Shown here: positions 36,195-44,739 of the stretch, one piece after another
How the letters are laid out: each line of letters begins with the position of its first letter
Position numbering within the stretch: the stretch's first letter is position 1
NCBI GenBank assembly: GCA_019359415.1
Contig: JAHHHH010000047.1
Location: 1-54,443 of the forward strand
DNA from: Iphinoe sp. HA4291-MV1
GTDB lineage: Bacteria > Cyanobacteriota > Cyanobacteriia > Cyanobacteriales > Nostocaceae
Reading direction: 5' to 3'
Length of the DNA stretch: 54,443 nt
The notes under the pieces: model-generated
What the model was told of the DNA's origin: nothing
Databases searched by the model: none
The model's input: the letters and a program-made list of their open reading frames with translations, nothing else
Program-made: the position numbers and the translations under genes

Positions 36195-36973
36195 TTGAAC
36201 TCAATTTCAGTCCAAAAGCAGACAAGGTTTGATTTTTTGACGATGCACTTTACGTATCAATATTTAAATATTCTTCCAATGTTTGTATTCATAGTCATTT
36301 CGCTTTTTGGTAGGTAAGCTAATACGCATTTAACTTGGCCTTTGTTGATTTTGGAGAAAAAGCGCGGAGCCGGAGACGCTCCGCCTCCGGTCAATCCTTC
36401 TCCCCTGCTCCTGGAGCCCCTCTGCCCCCCTGCTGTCTAAATGTGCAAATTAGGTGTTTAACAGCTTAGGTAGCTTGCTTGATTTATCCATATCTCGAAA
36501 TGGAGGTGTCATATCATGTTCGGTTGAATACTTATCATTCTCTGGTGAACCCCTTTCCCCCTATCCCCACTACGGTGTACACACAAGTCCCAAAAGCTGA
36601 TTGAGATTGGCTTTCATCTGGTAGCGACTGTGTTGAAAGTCAAGCGATCGCTCTTTGGAGTAACTGGAACGCGGTACGGTATATAAAGTCTAAAACTTTG
36701 ATTTATATTTTTTTATATACAAAAATTGCTCAAGCTGATATACTTTTTTTAAAGCAAATACGTACTATAACGTAAGCATACAGGTTTGCATCCAAATCTC
36801 TAAATTTCGCAAGTATCTAACTTTTTGTGGAGATACTTGTTTTTGCTTGCTTCATTGTGAATAAAGCGAATGAGCAAACCGCTTCCAGTGTAGCGGTTCC
36901 GATAACTACAAAATACCCTTGCAAGTCAACGTTCTGCCTTTCGGGTGTCTCCTCCAACAGAGGCTGCGCCAAC
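36195..36973. other. intergenic region with repeats
   Basis: No gene is recognised. It contains interlocked GC-rich palindromes at 36366-36390 (GGAGC/GCTCC and CCGGAG/CTCCGG) and an AT-rich stretch at 36680-36800. Short open frames on either strand show no known domain. Confidence 0.5.
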
Positions 36974-37131
36974 GCCCTTCTCCTAAGGGAGACGCGCAAG
37001 GGACGGGTTCGCCAGATACCTACGGTTCGCGTAGCGTCTCCGTCAGGAGAGGAAAACGTCGGTGCAGTACTGGTCTCACCAGTCGCCTCTGTCAGGAAAC
37101 GTCGGTTCAGCGCTGGTCTCACCGTCATTCG
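36974..37131. repeat. dispersed mosaic repeat, inverted relative to 10092-10208
   Basis: A 34-base block at 36974-37007 is the exact reverse complement of 10175-10208. GACAGAGGCGACTG (as reverse complement, 37080-37093) and CGAATGACGG (37122-37131) follow in the same relative order as at 10109 and 10092. Internal direct repeats AAACGTCGGT(G/T)CAG...CTGGTCTCACC occur twice (about 37053 and 37097). It lies upstream of the CAP-domain gene. Confidence 0.75.
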
Positions 37132-37301
37132 CGCTGGCTCACTTTTAACTTTTAACTTGAAGCTTCATACTCTGCTACAGGCAAGTGAGATAGGCATTCA
37201 CCCTTTACTTAGCCCTCGTCAGGTTTGCTTCTACCAAAAGTAGTAGCAGAATTGTTACTTCTGCTGAGTTCATGTAAACAAATCTTTACGAGGACAAATT
37301 G

Positions 37302-38174
37302 ATGGAATTAAACAACGCAACATTCGAGCAGCAGGTCTTGGAACTAACTAACCAAGAACGAGTCCAGAATGGTCTTCCACCTCTGAAAGCAAATGCTGAA
37401 CTGAACTATGCTGCTGACAAGTATGCTGAAGAGATGTCACAACGTGGTGTCTTAAGTCATACAGGACCAGATGGCTCTAAACCGTGGGATCGAGCCGAGA
37501 CAGTTGGCTATGAAGCTCAAATGATGGGAGAGAATATAGCTGCAGGTCAAAGAACACCTCAACAGGTTGTTCAAGATTGGATGAATAGCTCTGGACACCG
37601 AGCTAATATCCTCAACCTACGATATGCTGATATAGGTATTGGTTTTTATAATAACTATTGGGTTCAGGACTTTGGTAGTGGTGATACAAATCCCATGAGC
37701 TACATACCCAACTCTACATCTAACTCAGGGATTGCATCCGAATCAACTCTTACCCCACAATCTCTCTCCACGCGTACAGCCACATTGGACAGTGTTTCTC
37801 CTTCAAACTCTGTTTCTGAACCTACACCTCAATCTGGTTCTGACACTGGTCAAGGAACTGGTAGTGATAAACTCATAGACAACCCGGCTGATGACTGGTT
37901 GCTCAACGGTGGTGTGAGCAACAACCCGCTCTCAAACACTCTTGGAGGTGATACTTTCATCGTAGGTCAGGATGAAAGCTTTGACTGGATTGGGAACCTT
38001 CACAAGAGCGAAAATAAACCTGTTGTTGATGGGAGTAGAATCCTTACATTACCAGCGTCTCAAATAGATAACAACACTCCAAGTGGGGATAGGAATACAG
38101 GGACTTTGTTTGCACAACCACAAGAGATTAATCCTAATGCTTTGATTACAGAAGCACAAAACACTCTCCTATAG
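37302..38174 (+). CDS. CAP (SCP/PR-1-like) domain protein
   Basis: 290 residues from the ATG at 37302, with GAGG eight bases upstream. The CAP domain covers about 8-130: LTNQERVQNGLPPL, SHTGPDGSKPWDRAE, GENIAAGQRTPQQVVQDWMN, SSGHRANILN and IGIGFYNNYWVQDFG. The His in SHTG, the Glu in GENIA and the His in GHRAN are the cavity residues of the family. A Ser/Thr/Pro-rich linker (about 135-195) leads to a C-terminal part with NTLGGDTFIVGQ, like a degenerate hemolysin-type calcium repeat. No N-terminal signal peptide is visible, unusual for a family that normally acts outside the cell; type I secretion through the C-terminus is possible. Confidence 0.85.
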   Translation: MELNNATFEQQVLELTNQERVQNGLPPLKANAELNYAADKYAEEMSQRGVLSHTGPDGSKPWDRAETVGYEAQMMGENIAAGQRTPQQVVQDWMNSSGHRANILNLRYADIGIGFYNNYWVQDFGSGDTNPMSYIPNSTSNSGIASESTLTPQSLSTRTATLDSVSPSNSVSEPTPQSGSDTGQGTGSDKLIDNPADDWLLNGGVSNNPLSNTLGGDTFIVGQDESFDWIGNLHKSENKPVVDGSRILTLPASQIDNNTPSGDRNTGTLFAQPQEINPNALITEAQNTLL

Positions 38175-38236
38175 AACCACTTTGCTCTTAACGCTCACTC
38201 TATAAACATTTTTGCTGTACTCCATTTCGTGGTTCT

Positions 38237-38266
38237 GATATCTGCTAATTGACTTTAGCAGATATC
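38237..38266. terminator. perfect 12-bp hairpin after the CAP gene
   Basis: GATATCTGCTAA (38237-38248) and TTAGCAGATATC (38255-38266) with a six-base loop, followed by AAATCAAGACTTTT. It lies about 60 bp after the stop codon. It may be a terminator between two convergent genes, though the stem is AT-rich. Confidence 0.45.
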
Positions 38267-38375
38267 AAATCAAGACTTTTCGGTTAAGAAATTCCGAGTG
38301 GTTTTCACTCACGAAGTTTCCAAAATCTCGGCTATGTCTTCTGTTCAAAATTCTAATAAACGCTAGAAGCATTGA

Positions 38376-38567
38376 TTAAACATCATTGGGATATACCCAC
38401 TTTGGAGGTTCCATAAGTTTTTTCAGTCGCGCTGCTTCAGCTATTTCGTGCATTTTTTCTAAAGAAGTTTCTTGAATGAACTTTGATGCAGCCTCTACAT
38501 GCGATTCTTCATTAGAAGCACTGTTATCGGTTTTGGTTTCAGCATTATTTACCTTATCCTCTTCCAC
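38376..38567 (-). CDS. 63-residue peptide with strong ribosome binding site
   Basis: GTG start at 38567 preceded by GAGGAGG at six bases, which makes translation likely. The N-terminal 30 residues are acidic and polar without structure (MEEDKVNNAETKTDNSASNE). A helical segment follows (about 27-50: ASKFIQETSLEKMHEIAEAA), then the tail EPPKWVYPNDV. There is no signal peptide or double glycine. I recognise no family. The layout of an acidic or helical segment with a short aromatic/Pro C-terminus could fit a modified-peptide precursor, but it could equally be a small regulatory protein. It converges on the CAP gene. Confidence 0.6.
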   Translation of the reverse strand: MEEDKVNNAETKTDNSASNEESHVEAASKFIQETSLEKMHEIAEAARLKKLMEPPKWVYPNDV

Positions 38568-38710
38568 GTAAACCTCCTCATTGGTTCACAGCAATTCATA
38601 CTGGAAAGCAAAAAGACTTGTGTTGCTCTAGTAAATTTTAACCTTGTGACTGCCTCTGTAAACTACCATGCAACATTTCTAAAATCTAAAATTTTGCCTA
38701 GGCTACTTAT

Positions 38711-38837
38711 ATGGAATCTCTACAATCAAGAAGAGATTCAATGTCTTGGGTAAAAGGGCGCAAATGTCAGAAATTTTTGCTACTACTGGGGAATCATCAC
38801 TGCGATCGCTACTGCTGTTGTTCCTCAACAGAGTAGT
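38711..38837 (+). pseudogene. decayed duplicate of the mnmE 5' end
   Basis: This stretch matches 39768-39900, the upstream region and first codons of mnmE: TCTCTACAATC, AAAAGGGCGCA, ATGTCAGAAATTTTTGC, ACTACTGG, GCGATCGCTACTGCTGTTG and CAACAG-GTAGT occur in the same order. It reads MSEIFATTG from 38764 and then shifts frame. It lies directly downstream of the Uma2 gene at 38843-39439, in the same orientation as the intact mnmE copy. Confidence 0.85.
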
Positions 38838-38842
38838 CCCAA

Positions 38843-39439
38843 TTATGGATTTAAAATAATAGTCAAATCTAAAACAAAACCAGGTAAAACGTCTTCACCG
38901 GAAAGTTGAGGAGGGTTATCAAAAGAGAAATTCAAAACTTCTATATCTTGTCCCAGTCGATAAATTTCTACTAAAGGCGTTTGCGGGTCAATTAACCAAC
39001 CTAAACTCGCACCATTCTCTTGATATTCTCGCATTTTGGTGCGTAATTTATCTAAAGCATCACTTTCAGAACGCAGTTCAATCACAAAATTAGGACAAAG
39101 AGGTGGAAAACGTCGTTTTTCATCTTTGGTTAAAGCTTCCCAACGTTCTAACTTCACCCAAGCAGCATCAGGACAGCGATAAGCACCACTAGGTAATTTA
39201 AACTCAGTGGAAGAGTCAAAGACTTTTCCTAACTTGGTTTTACGATTCCATAAACCGACTTGTATGTTAATGTCTGAGTTTCTAATTCCGCTTTCTCCGC
39301 CTGTTGGGGGCATAATAATTAATTCTCCAGTCTGGGTAAGTTCTAATTGCCAAGGTTCGTTAGCAATGCAGAGTTGATAAAACTGCTCATCGGTTAAACC
39401 TACAGCTGGAGGTATGTTTAAGGTGAGGGTTTCCATCAT
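38843..39439 (-). CDS. Uma2 family (DUF820) putative nuclease
   Basis: 198 residues, the compact form of the family without a coiled-coil tail. Motifs: LTQTGELIIMPPTGGESG, YRCPDAAWVKLERWEAL, CPNFVIELRSESDALDKLR and KMREYQENGASLGWLIDP, with the predicted Asp, Glu and Lys of a PD-(D/E)XK site. Two adjacent ATG codons could start it. The gene is bracketed by a decayed copy of the mnmE 5' end and by intact mnmE, which suggests that it arrived by a rearrangement at this site. Confidence 0.88.
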   Translation of the reverse strand: MMETLTLNIPPAVGLTDEQFYQLCIANEPWQLELTQTGELIIMPPTGGESGIRNSDINIQVGLWNRKTKLGKVFDSSTEFKLPSGAYRCPDAAWVKLERWEALTKDEKRRFPPLCPNFVIELRSESDALDKLRTKMREYQENGASLGWLIDPQTPLVEIYRLGQDIEVLNFSFDNPPQLSGEDVLPGFVLDLTIILNP

Positions 39440-39828
39440 GATTTTTTACACGAGGGGTTAATTCTATGATCGGATTGCCCTATCATTATAGTAAGCTGCT
39501 ATATAAAATCTAAACAAGCTAGACATTCACTTCTTACTTCATCGAGAGCATGGGAGCGGCTATCTCACTGGTTTGCTTTCACGATGATTGCCTTTGGCAC
39601 TGCCCGTTGAGCAATCGCCAAACGCGGTAAATTGACGCGATAAATTGATTGCTGCGTATCAATCCCTATTTATCGATGTTCCACAGTTTGAATATTGATC
39701 CAAATCCATCAGGATTGTTTACGGAAGGGGTTAATTCTATTATTAGATCGCCTGTCGCTACCATACGGAGTCTCTACAATCGAAAAGGAATTCAAAATCA
39801 ATTCCATGTCTTAATTAAAAGGGCGCAG
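39440..39828. other. mnmE upstream region
   Basis: A spacer of about 390 bp. The mnmE frame stays open upstream to 39649, but that part does not resemble MnmE. From about 39768 it is the parent or sister of the duplicate at 38711. Promoter elements cannot be assigned by eye. Confidence 0.5.
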
Positions 39829-41211
39829 ATGTCAGAAATTTTTGCAACAACTGGAACCATCGCCGCGATCGCTACTGCTGTTGTTCCCCAACAGGGTAGT
39901 GTCGGGATTGTGCGCGTCTCTGGTTCACAAGCAATGCACATCGCCCAAACTCTTTTCTCTGCACCAGGGCATCAAGTTTGGGAAAGTCACCGCATCCTTT
40001 ACGGTTACATCCACTATCCCCAAACGCAGCAATTGGTAGATGAAGCACTTTTGCTGATTATGAAAGCACCCCGTTCTTACACCCGTGAAGATGTGGTGGA
40101 ATTCCACTGTCACGGGGGAATTATGGCGGTACAACAAGTTTTGCAACTGTGTCTAGAAAATGGCGCAAGACTTGCACAACCAGGAGAATTTACCCTGCGG
40201 GCGTTTTTGAATGGGCGACTGGACTTAACTCAAGCCGAAAGTATTGCTGATTTAGTAGGAGCGCGATCGCCTCAAGCAGCACAAGCCGCACTCGCTGGTT
40301 TACAAGGGAAATTAGCTGCTCCTATTAGTCAGCTACGCGCTAGCTGCTTAGATGTTTTAGCAGAGATTGAAGCCCGAATAGATTTTGAGGAAGACTTACC
40401 TCCGTTGGATAATAAAGTCATCATATCAGAAATCGAGAGAATTTCAGCAGAAATTTCTCACATTCTCGCAACTGCTGATAAAGGGGAATTGCTCCGTACT
40501 GGTTTGAAAGTGGCGATCGTCGGGCGTCCGAATGTCGGAAAATCAAGCTTATTAAACGCTTGGAGCAGAAATGACAGAGCCATTGTTACCGATCTGCCTG
40601 GAACAACCCGCGATGTTGTGGAGTCGCAGCTAGTTGTCGGCGGAATTCCCGTGCAAGTACTGGACACAGCAGGAATTCGAGAAACACAAGACCAAGTAGA
40701 AAAGATTGGGGTTGAGCGATCGCGCCGCGCAGCCAATGCAGCTGACTTAGTGCTTTTGACTATTGACGCTCAAGCAGGTTGGACAGTAGCAGACCAAGAA
40801 ATTTACTCTAAGGTACAACATCGTCCTTTAATTTTGGTTATTAATAAAGTTGATTTAGCATCTCCAGAAAGAGTGCAATATCCAACAAATATCAACCATA
40901 TTGTCAAAACAGCAGCTGCTCAAAACCAAGGTATTGATGCTCTAGAAACTGCGATTTTAGAAGAAGTCAACTCAGGCAAAGTGCAAGCTGCAGACTTGGA
41001 TTTAGCAATTAACCAAAGACAAGCAGCAGCATTGGTAAAAGCGAAAACATCTCTAAAACAAGTGCAGATTACAATTACCCAACAGTTACCTCTTGATTTT
41101 TGGACAATTGATCTACGAGGAGCAATTCATGCTTTAGGGGAAATTACAGGAGAGGAAGTGACAGAATCAGTTCTCGACCGAATTTTTAGTAAATTTTGTA
41201 TTGGGAAGTAA
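39829..41211 (+). CDS. mnmE: tRNA modification GTPase MnmE
   Basis: 460 residues from the ATG at 39829, the usual family length and start ([20 protein letters not shown]). The N-terminal tetrahydrofolate-binding domain is about 1-120, with [16 protein letters not shown] helical domain surrounds the G domain (about 220-375): G1 [13 protein letters not shown]3 DTAG, G4 NKVD. The C-terminus CIGK carries the conserved Cys. With MnmG it forms the 5-carboxymethylaminomethyl group on wobble U34 of certain tRNAs. The long in-frame extension upstream is not used. Confidence 0.96.
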   Translation: MSEIFATTGTIAAIATAVVPQQGSVGIVRVSGSQAMHIAQTLFSAPGHQVWESHRILYGYIHYPQTQQLVDEALLLIMKAPRSYTREDVVEFHCHGGIMAVQQVLQLCLENGARLAQPGEFTLRAFLNGRLDLTQAESIADLVGARSPQAAQAALAGLQGKLAAPISQLRASCLDVLAEIEARIDFEEDLPPLDNKVIISEIERISAEISHILATADKGELLRTGLKVAIVGRPNVGKSSLLNAWSRNDRAIVTDLPGTTRDVVESQLVVGGIPVQVLDTAGIRETQDQVEKIGVERSRRAANAADLVLLTIDAQAGWTVADQEIYSKVQHRPLILVINKVDLASPERVQYPTNINHIVKTAAAQNQGIDALETAILEEVNSGKVQAADLDLAINQRQAAALVKAKTSLKQVQITITQQLPLDFWTIDLRGAIHALGEITGEEVTESVLDRIFSKFCIGK

Positions 41212-41303
41212 ACCGCCAAGTCTGCTCTTGAGCGAAGCGAAGAGACACCAAGGACGCAAAGAAGAATTCTCTTGACGACGGACATTAGGATCTTGAGAGG
41301 TTC

Positions 41304-41537
41304 TCAAGGCTTTATCGCATTATCTATATCCTCAAGACTCTGGGGCTTGCCTTGATAATTGAAGCAACCTGCGACATTATCCAATGTAGTTTCTGGAAAA
41401 GGTTTTTTCGGCTTGAGAAGAATTCCATCACCCATATCAATAGCGATGAGTTCCTGACCAACTTCCCAGCGATGAGCTTCCCGCAAAGACTTGGGAATAA
41501 TGACTTGTCCTTCACTGGACAATTTTGTGATTTCCAT
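41304..41537 (-). CDS. orphan AbrB/MazE-type antitoxin
   Basis: 77 residues. The N-terminal swapped-hairpin SpoVT/AbrB domain reads MEITKLSSEGQVIIPKSLRE, then WEVGQELIAIDMGDGILLKP; the C-terminal tail would bind a toxin. Such genes normally sit directly before a VapC/PIN or MazF toxin gene. Here the 90 bp between its stop codon and the end of mnmE encode nothing, so the partner seems lost. It probably binds its own promoter. Confidence 0.85.
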   Translation of the reverse strand: MEITKLSSEGQVIIPKSLREAHRWEVGQELIAIDMGDGILLKPKKPFPETTLDNVAGCFNYQGKPQSLEDIDNAIKP

Positions 41538-41593
41538 GCGGTTAACCAGCCAAAAAAGTAAAACGATGTGAAAATTCTAGCTTTTCTTGTCCA

Positions 41594-41731
41594 TTTCAGG
41601 CAAATGTACCTCCTGAAAAGTTATTTTCAGTGGAACGCACAGTTAGTCAATTGGTCTCTGTCATCGAACAACTTCAGGATAGCGATCGCGGGCAGTTTTT
41701 CTCTTGGGATGGTAGCCGCTTGCCTTGGTAA
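41594..41731 (+). pseudogene. C-terminal remnant of a short-chain dehydrogenase
   Basis: 45 in-frame codons: FQANVPPEKLFSVERTVSQL, then VSVIEQLQDSDRGQFF, SWDGSRLPW and TAA. This is the usual C-terminus of cyanobacterial SDR proteins (P-FQ-NVP-EKLFSPE ... GKFFxWDGxEIPW). The Rossmann fold and the catalytic YxxxK are absent upstream, so only the end survives. A shifted frame over the same stretch is a shadow. Confidence 0.6.
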
Positions 41732-42310
41732 AAATAGTGAAAAGAAAAGAGTTTTTTTTAGAGTTTATCAAGATATCAGGTTAATTTTCTAGGCAAGAAA
41801 GGTTAAGAAACGGTTATTTATAAAAACTCTAAAACTGTTTATCTCATTGTCTGAAATGAGCAAAAGCTTTTTCCAGCCTTTTTGACTATACGCTTCATTA
41901 TTTTTAGAAGTTCAAAAAGCGAGAAAAGCTAAGAAATACTTATGATTTTTTGCATTGACTAAGTACTGTCAATCGAATTATTGTGAGTATCAAGCAATTC
42001 CATTTGATATGAGTGAGGATGTATTAATGATAAATTAATCATTTATTAATCTGGTTTAAAGTATTACCTGATATTTTTCTTGAGATTGATGCTTGTTTTT
42101 CTTCTTTCGCTTTCAGTTAGATTTTGAAGTCTACACTAAATAAACTTTGTAGGATTGGAGGGCAAAGTGTGTAGACATATAGCAGCTTGTCGTTAGATAT
42201 AACCCTCAAAAGTTCACGAAAATTTCTTCGTGTCCTTTTTGTCTTTGCTGTAGTTCGTTGCTTGGTGTTCATTCAATTCCACATAGCAATTTTAACCAAT
42301 TCTTAATTTT
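41732..42310. other. AT-rich intergenic region
   Basis: About 580 bp upstream of the PhoD gene. Strongly AT-rich, without a recognisable gene, RNA or strong hairpin. It should contain the phosphatase promoter; I cannot identify a reliable Pho box by eye. Confidence 0.4.
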
Positions 42311-43909
42311 ATGAAATCTAACTTTCCACTTAAGCTCAACCGTCGCCAGTTCTTAGTACGTTCAGCCCTCACTAGCGGTGGGATTATTGCTACAAACCTT
42401 TTATCAAAATCAACAGGTTTTGCTCAAGCACCTGCTATCATCACATCTGAGAAAGCACGTCCCTCCATACCTTATGGAGTAGCAAGTGGTGACATCAATG
42501 GCAATAGAGCAGTTATTTGGAGTCGTAGCGATCGCCCGGCTCGAATGATTGTAGAATATGCAACTGATGAATCTTTCCGTGGCGCACAGCGTGTTCTCGG
42601 ACCAACAGCCCTAGAAACCAGCGACTATACGGCACAAGTTTATCTCAAAAACCTGCCATCAGCTCAGCAAATATTCTACCGAGTGACATTTCAAGACGCA
42701 GCCGATAGAAAAATTTACAGCGCTCCTGTCGAGGGTACTTTCCAAACTCCCCCTGCATATCGGCAAAATATATTCTTTGCTTGGTCAGGGGATACTGCTG
42801 GTCAAGGATGGGGTATTAATCCGGATTTTGGTGGTATGAAGATTTATGAAACTATGCGGAATCTCAAGCCAAACTTTTTCATCCATTCTGGTGATAATAT
42901 ATATGCTGATGGTCCAATCCAATCAGAAGTCAAGCTAGATGACAGTAGTACTTGGAAAAATATTACCACACCAGAAAAATCAAAAGTTGCCGAAACCCTT
43001 GCAGAGTTTCGTGGTAATTACATATACAATTTATTAGACGAAAATGTCCGTCGTTTTAATGCCGAAGTTCCTATACTAGCCCAATGGGATGACCACGAAA
43101 CCCGTAATAACTGGTATCCTGCACAAGTAATTGTGGACGATGACCGCTACACAATTAAGGATGTTTCCTTGTTGGCACAACGGGCAAATCAAGCATTTTT
43201 AGAATACTTACCCATTCGCATTGATGCTGACGATCCAACTAGAATTTACCGATCCTTCAAGTATGGTCCTAACTTGGAAATTTTCATGCTAGATGAGCGC
43301 AGTTACCGGGGACCAAATACAAGCAATCGTCAGACAGAACAAAGTGTAGAAACGGCATTTATAGGTAATGCACAGGTGCGTTGGTTGAAAAACCAATTGC
43401 GGAAATCAACAGCAACATGGAAAATTATTGCAAGTGATATGCCCATTGGATTGGTTGTTCCAGACGGCTCCACCAACTTTGAAAACTTCGCTAACGGAGA
43501 TGGTCTAGCATTGGGACGGGAACTAGAACTGGCTGATTTACTGAAGTTTATCAAACAAAGAAACATCAGTAATGTCGTCTGGTTAACTGCAGACGTACAT
43601 TACGCAGCTGCACACTATTATGACCCCAACAAAGCACAGTTTCAAGACTTTAAGCCTTTCTGGGAGTTTGTTGCAGGTCCTCTCAACTCTGGTACATTTG
43701 GACCAAACAAACTCGACAATACCTTTGGTCCAGAGGTGAAGTTCCTAAGTATACCTGAAGATTTGAAACCAAATCGACCCCCGAGTGAAGGTTTTCAATT
43801 TTTTGGTACCGTCAAAATTGACGGTTATACAGAGGTGATGACAGTTGCATTGATTAACTTAGAAGGTAAAACTCTCTATAGTGTAGATTTACCGCCGGAA
43901 AAAGGGTAA
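42311..43909 (+). CDS. PhoD-like alkaline phosphatase/phosphodiesterase
   Basis: 532 residues. A twin-arginine signal (NRRQFL at about residues 10-15, hydrophobic stretch, cleavage after AQA at about 40) sends it folded to the periplasm. An N-terminal beta domain (about 50-150) is followed by the PhoD metallophosphatase core: WSGDTAGQ, FIHSGDNIYADGP, QWDDHETRNNW, FMLDERSYRG and WLTADVHYAAAHYYD, which provide the Asp, Asn and His metal ligands. PhoD enzymes use calcium and iron and release phosphate from mono- and diesters. The gene is monocistronic, and a perfect palindrome follows. Confidence 0.92.
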   Translation: MKSNFPLKLNRRQFLVRSALTSGGIIATNLLSKSTGFAQAPAIITSEKARPSIPYGVASGDINGNRAVIWSRSDRPARMIVEYATDESFRGAQRVLGPTALETSDYTAQVYLKNLPSAQQIFYRVTFQDAADRKIYSAPVEGTFQTPPAYRQNIFFAWSGDTAGQGWGINPDFGGMKIYETMRNLKPNFFIHSGDNIYADGPIQSEVKLDDSSTWKNITTPEKSKVAETLAEFRGNYIYNLLDENVRRFNAEVPILAQWDDHETRNNWYPAQVIVDDDRYTIKDVSLLAQRANQAFLEYLPIRIDADDPTRIYRSFKYGPNLEIFMLDERSYRGPNTSNRQTEQSVETAFIGNAQVRWLKNQLRKSTATWKIIASDMPIGLVVPDGSTNFENFANGDGLALGRELELADLLKFIKQRNISNVVWLTADVHYAAAHYYDPNKAQFQDFKPFWEFVAGPLNSGTFGPNKLDNTFGPEVKFLSIPEDLKPNRPPSEGFQFFGTVKIDGYTEVMTVALINLEGKTLYSVDLPPEKG

Positions 43910-43924
43910 GACATACAACGGTGT

Positions 43925-43952
43925 GTAGAGACGTTACATGTAACGTCTCTAC
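43925..43952. repeat. 28-bp perfect palindrome after phoD
   Basis: GTAGAGACGTTACA and its exact complement TGTAACGTCTCTAC. GTAGAGACGTT...AACGTCTCTAC is a widely seen interspersed palindrome in cyanobacterial genomes. It lies 15 bp after the phosphatase stop codon and may act as terminator between the convergent genes. Confidence 0.75.
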
Positions 43953-44027
43953 TGTATTAGACGCAATTGCAAACTGCTATCAAATGCATTGATTGCCGTT
44001 TAGCAATGAGAAATTTGCATTTCTCTA

Positions 44028-44552
44028 TTACCCACCCATATACCGACTAGCCATTTGCATTGCATCAGAAATATCAACATCGCCATCACCATCTGCATCA
44101 AGAAAAGAATTTAGTACCGGATTTCCCCCTCCTTGAGGATTTTGAGCGTTGGCTCCAAATTTCAACAAATTCAGAACCAAAGGAACCAAAGTTGGTAGTA
44201 ATTGTTGAACCATTCCTGCATTTAACCCTGTACGCTGTGCAACAGTATCAGCTACCTGCTGCTGCAAAAAAGGAGGTAACAGTGAGTCAACAGCTTGAGG
44301 ATTAGGGGAAGTATCGCCAAATTGATTCACCACCTCTTGCGCTGCTTCAGCACCTTCTGTGTCTCGTTTTTCTTGTAAAGCAGAGCGCACATAGCCACCA
44401 ACAATCCCCAAAGCGGATTGCATTGTGGAGGGATCTGTACCAGTATTGTTGCTTAACTGTTGCACGGTGTTAAGGATATTGCCAATCTGACCGATATTGC
44501 CTTGCTGACTAGGATTGCCAATTGCACCGATAATTTGGTCAAAAAGTCCCAT
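44028..44552 (-). CDS. DUF937 family protein with calcium-loop motif
   Basis: 174 residues. MGLFDQIIGAIGNPSQQGN and the helical stretch with QQLLPTLVPLVLNLL fit DUF937 (YidB-like). The C-terminal DADGDGDVDISDAM is a dockerin- or EF-hand-like calcium-binding loop with Asp at alternate positions. There is no signal peptide. The role of the family is unknown. It converges on phoD with the palindrome between them. Confidence 0.8.
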   Translation of the reverse strand: MGLFDQIIGAIGNPSQQGNIGQIGNILNTVQQLSNNTGTDPSTMQSALGIVGGYVRSALQEKRDTEGAEAAQEVVNQFGDTSPNPQAVDSLLPPFLQQQVADTVAQRTGLNAGMVQQLLPTLVPLVLNLLKFGANAQNPQGGGNPVLNSFLDADGDGDVDISDAMQMASRYMGG

Positions 44553-44739
44553 GAGCTTTTTCTCCCTGTTTACTCATGCCAACAAAACCAAATTTTGACA
44601 CATTAGTGACAACTTGTTTTTAAGTGTTTAGTAAAAATAAACTTTTTCTATCTCAAGAGCGCTTCTTTAGTTTTATGATCTGACTGCAATCAGCAATGGA
44701 TGATATTGTCATCCCTATGTCAGAATTGAGGAAAATACT

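Noticed and set aside
36591-36660. Short minus-strand frame ending LGLVCTP, considered as a transposase remnant
   Set aside because: Too short and without a family motif to support a call.
39649-39828. 60-codon N-terminal extension of MnmE
   Set aside because: The family starts at MSEIF-type sequence and the extension has no similarity to MnmE; the duplicate at 38711 includes the upstream region as non-coding sequence.
41568-41792. 74-codon plus-strand frame
   Set aside because: It is a shifted reading of the short-chain dehydrogenase remnant.
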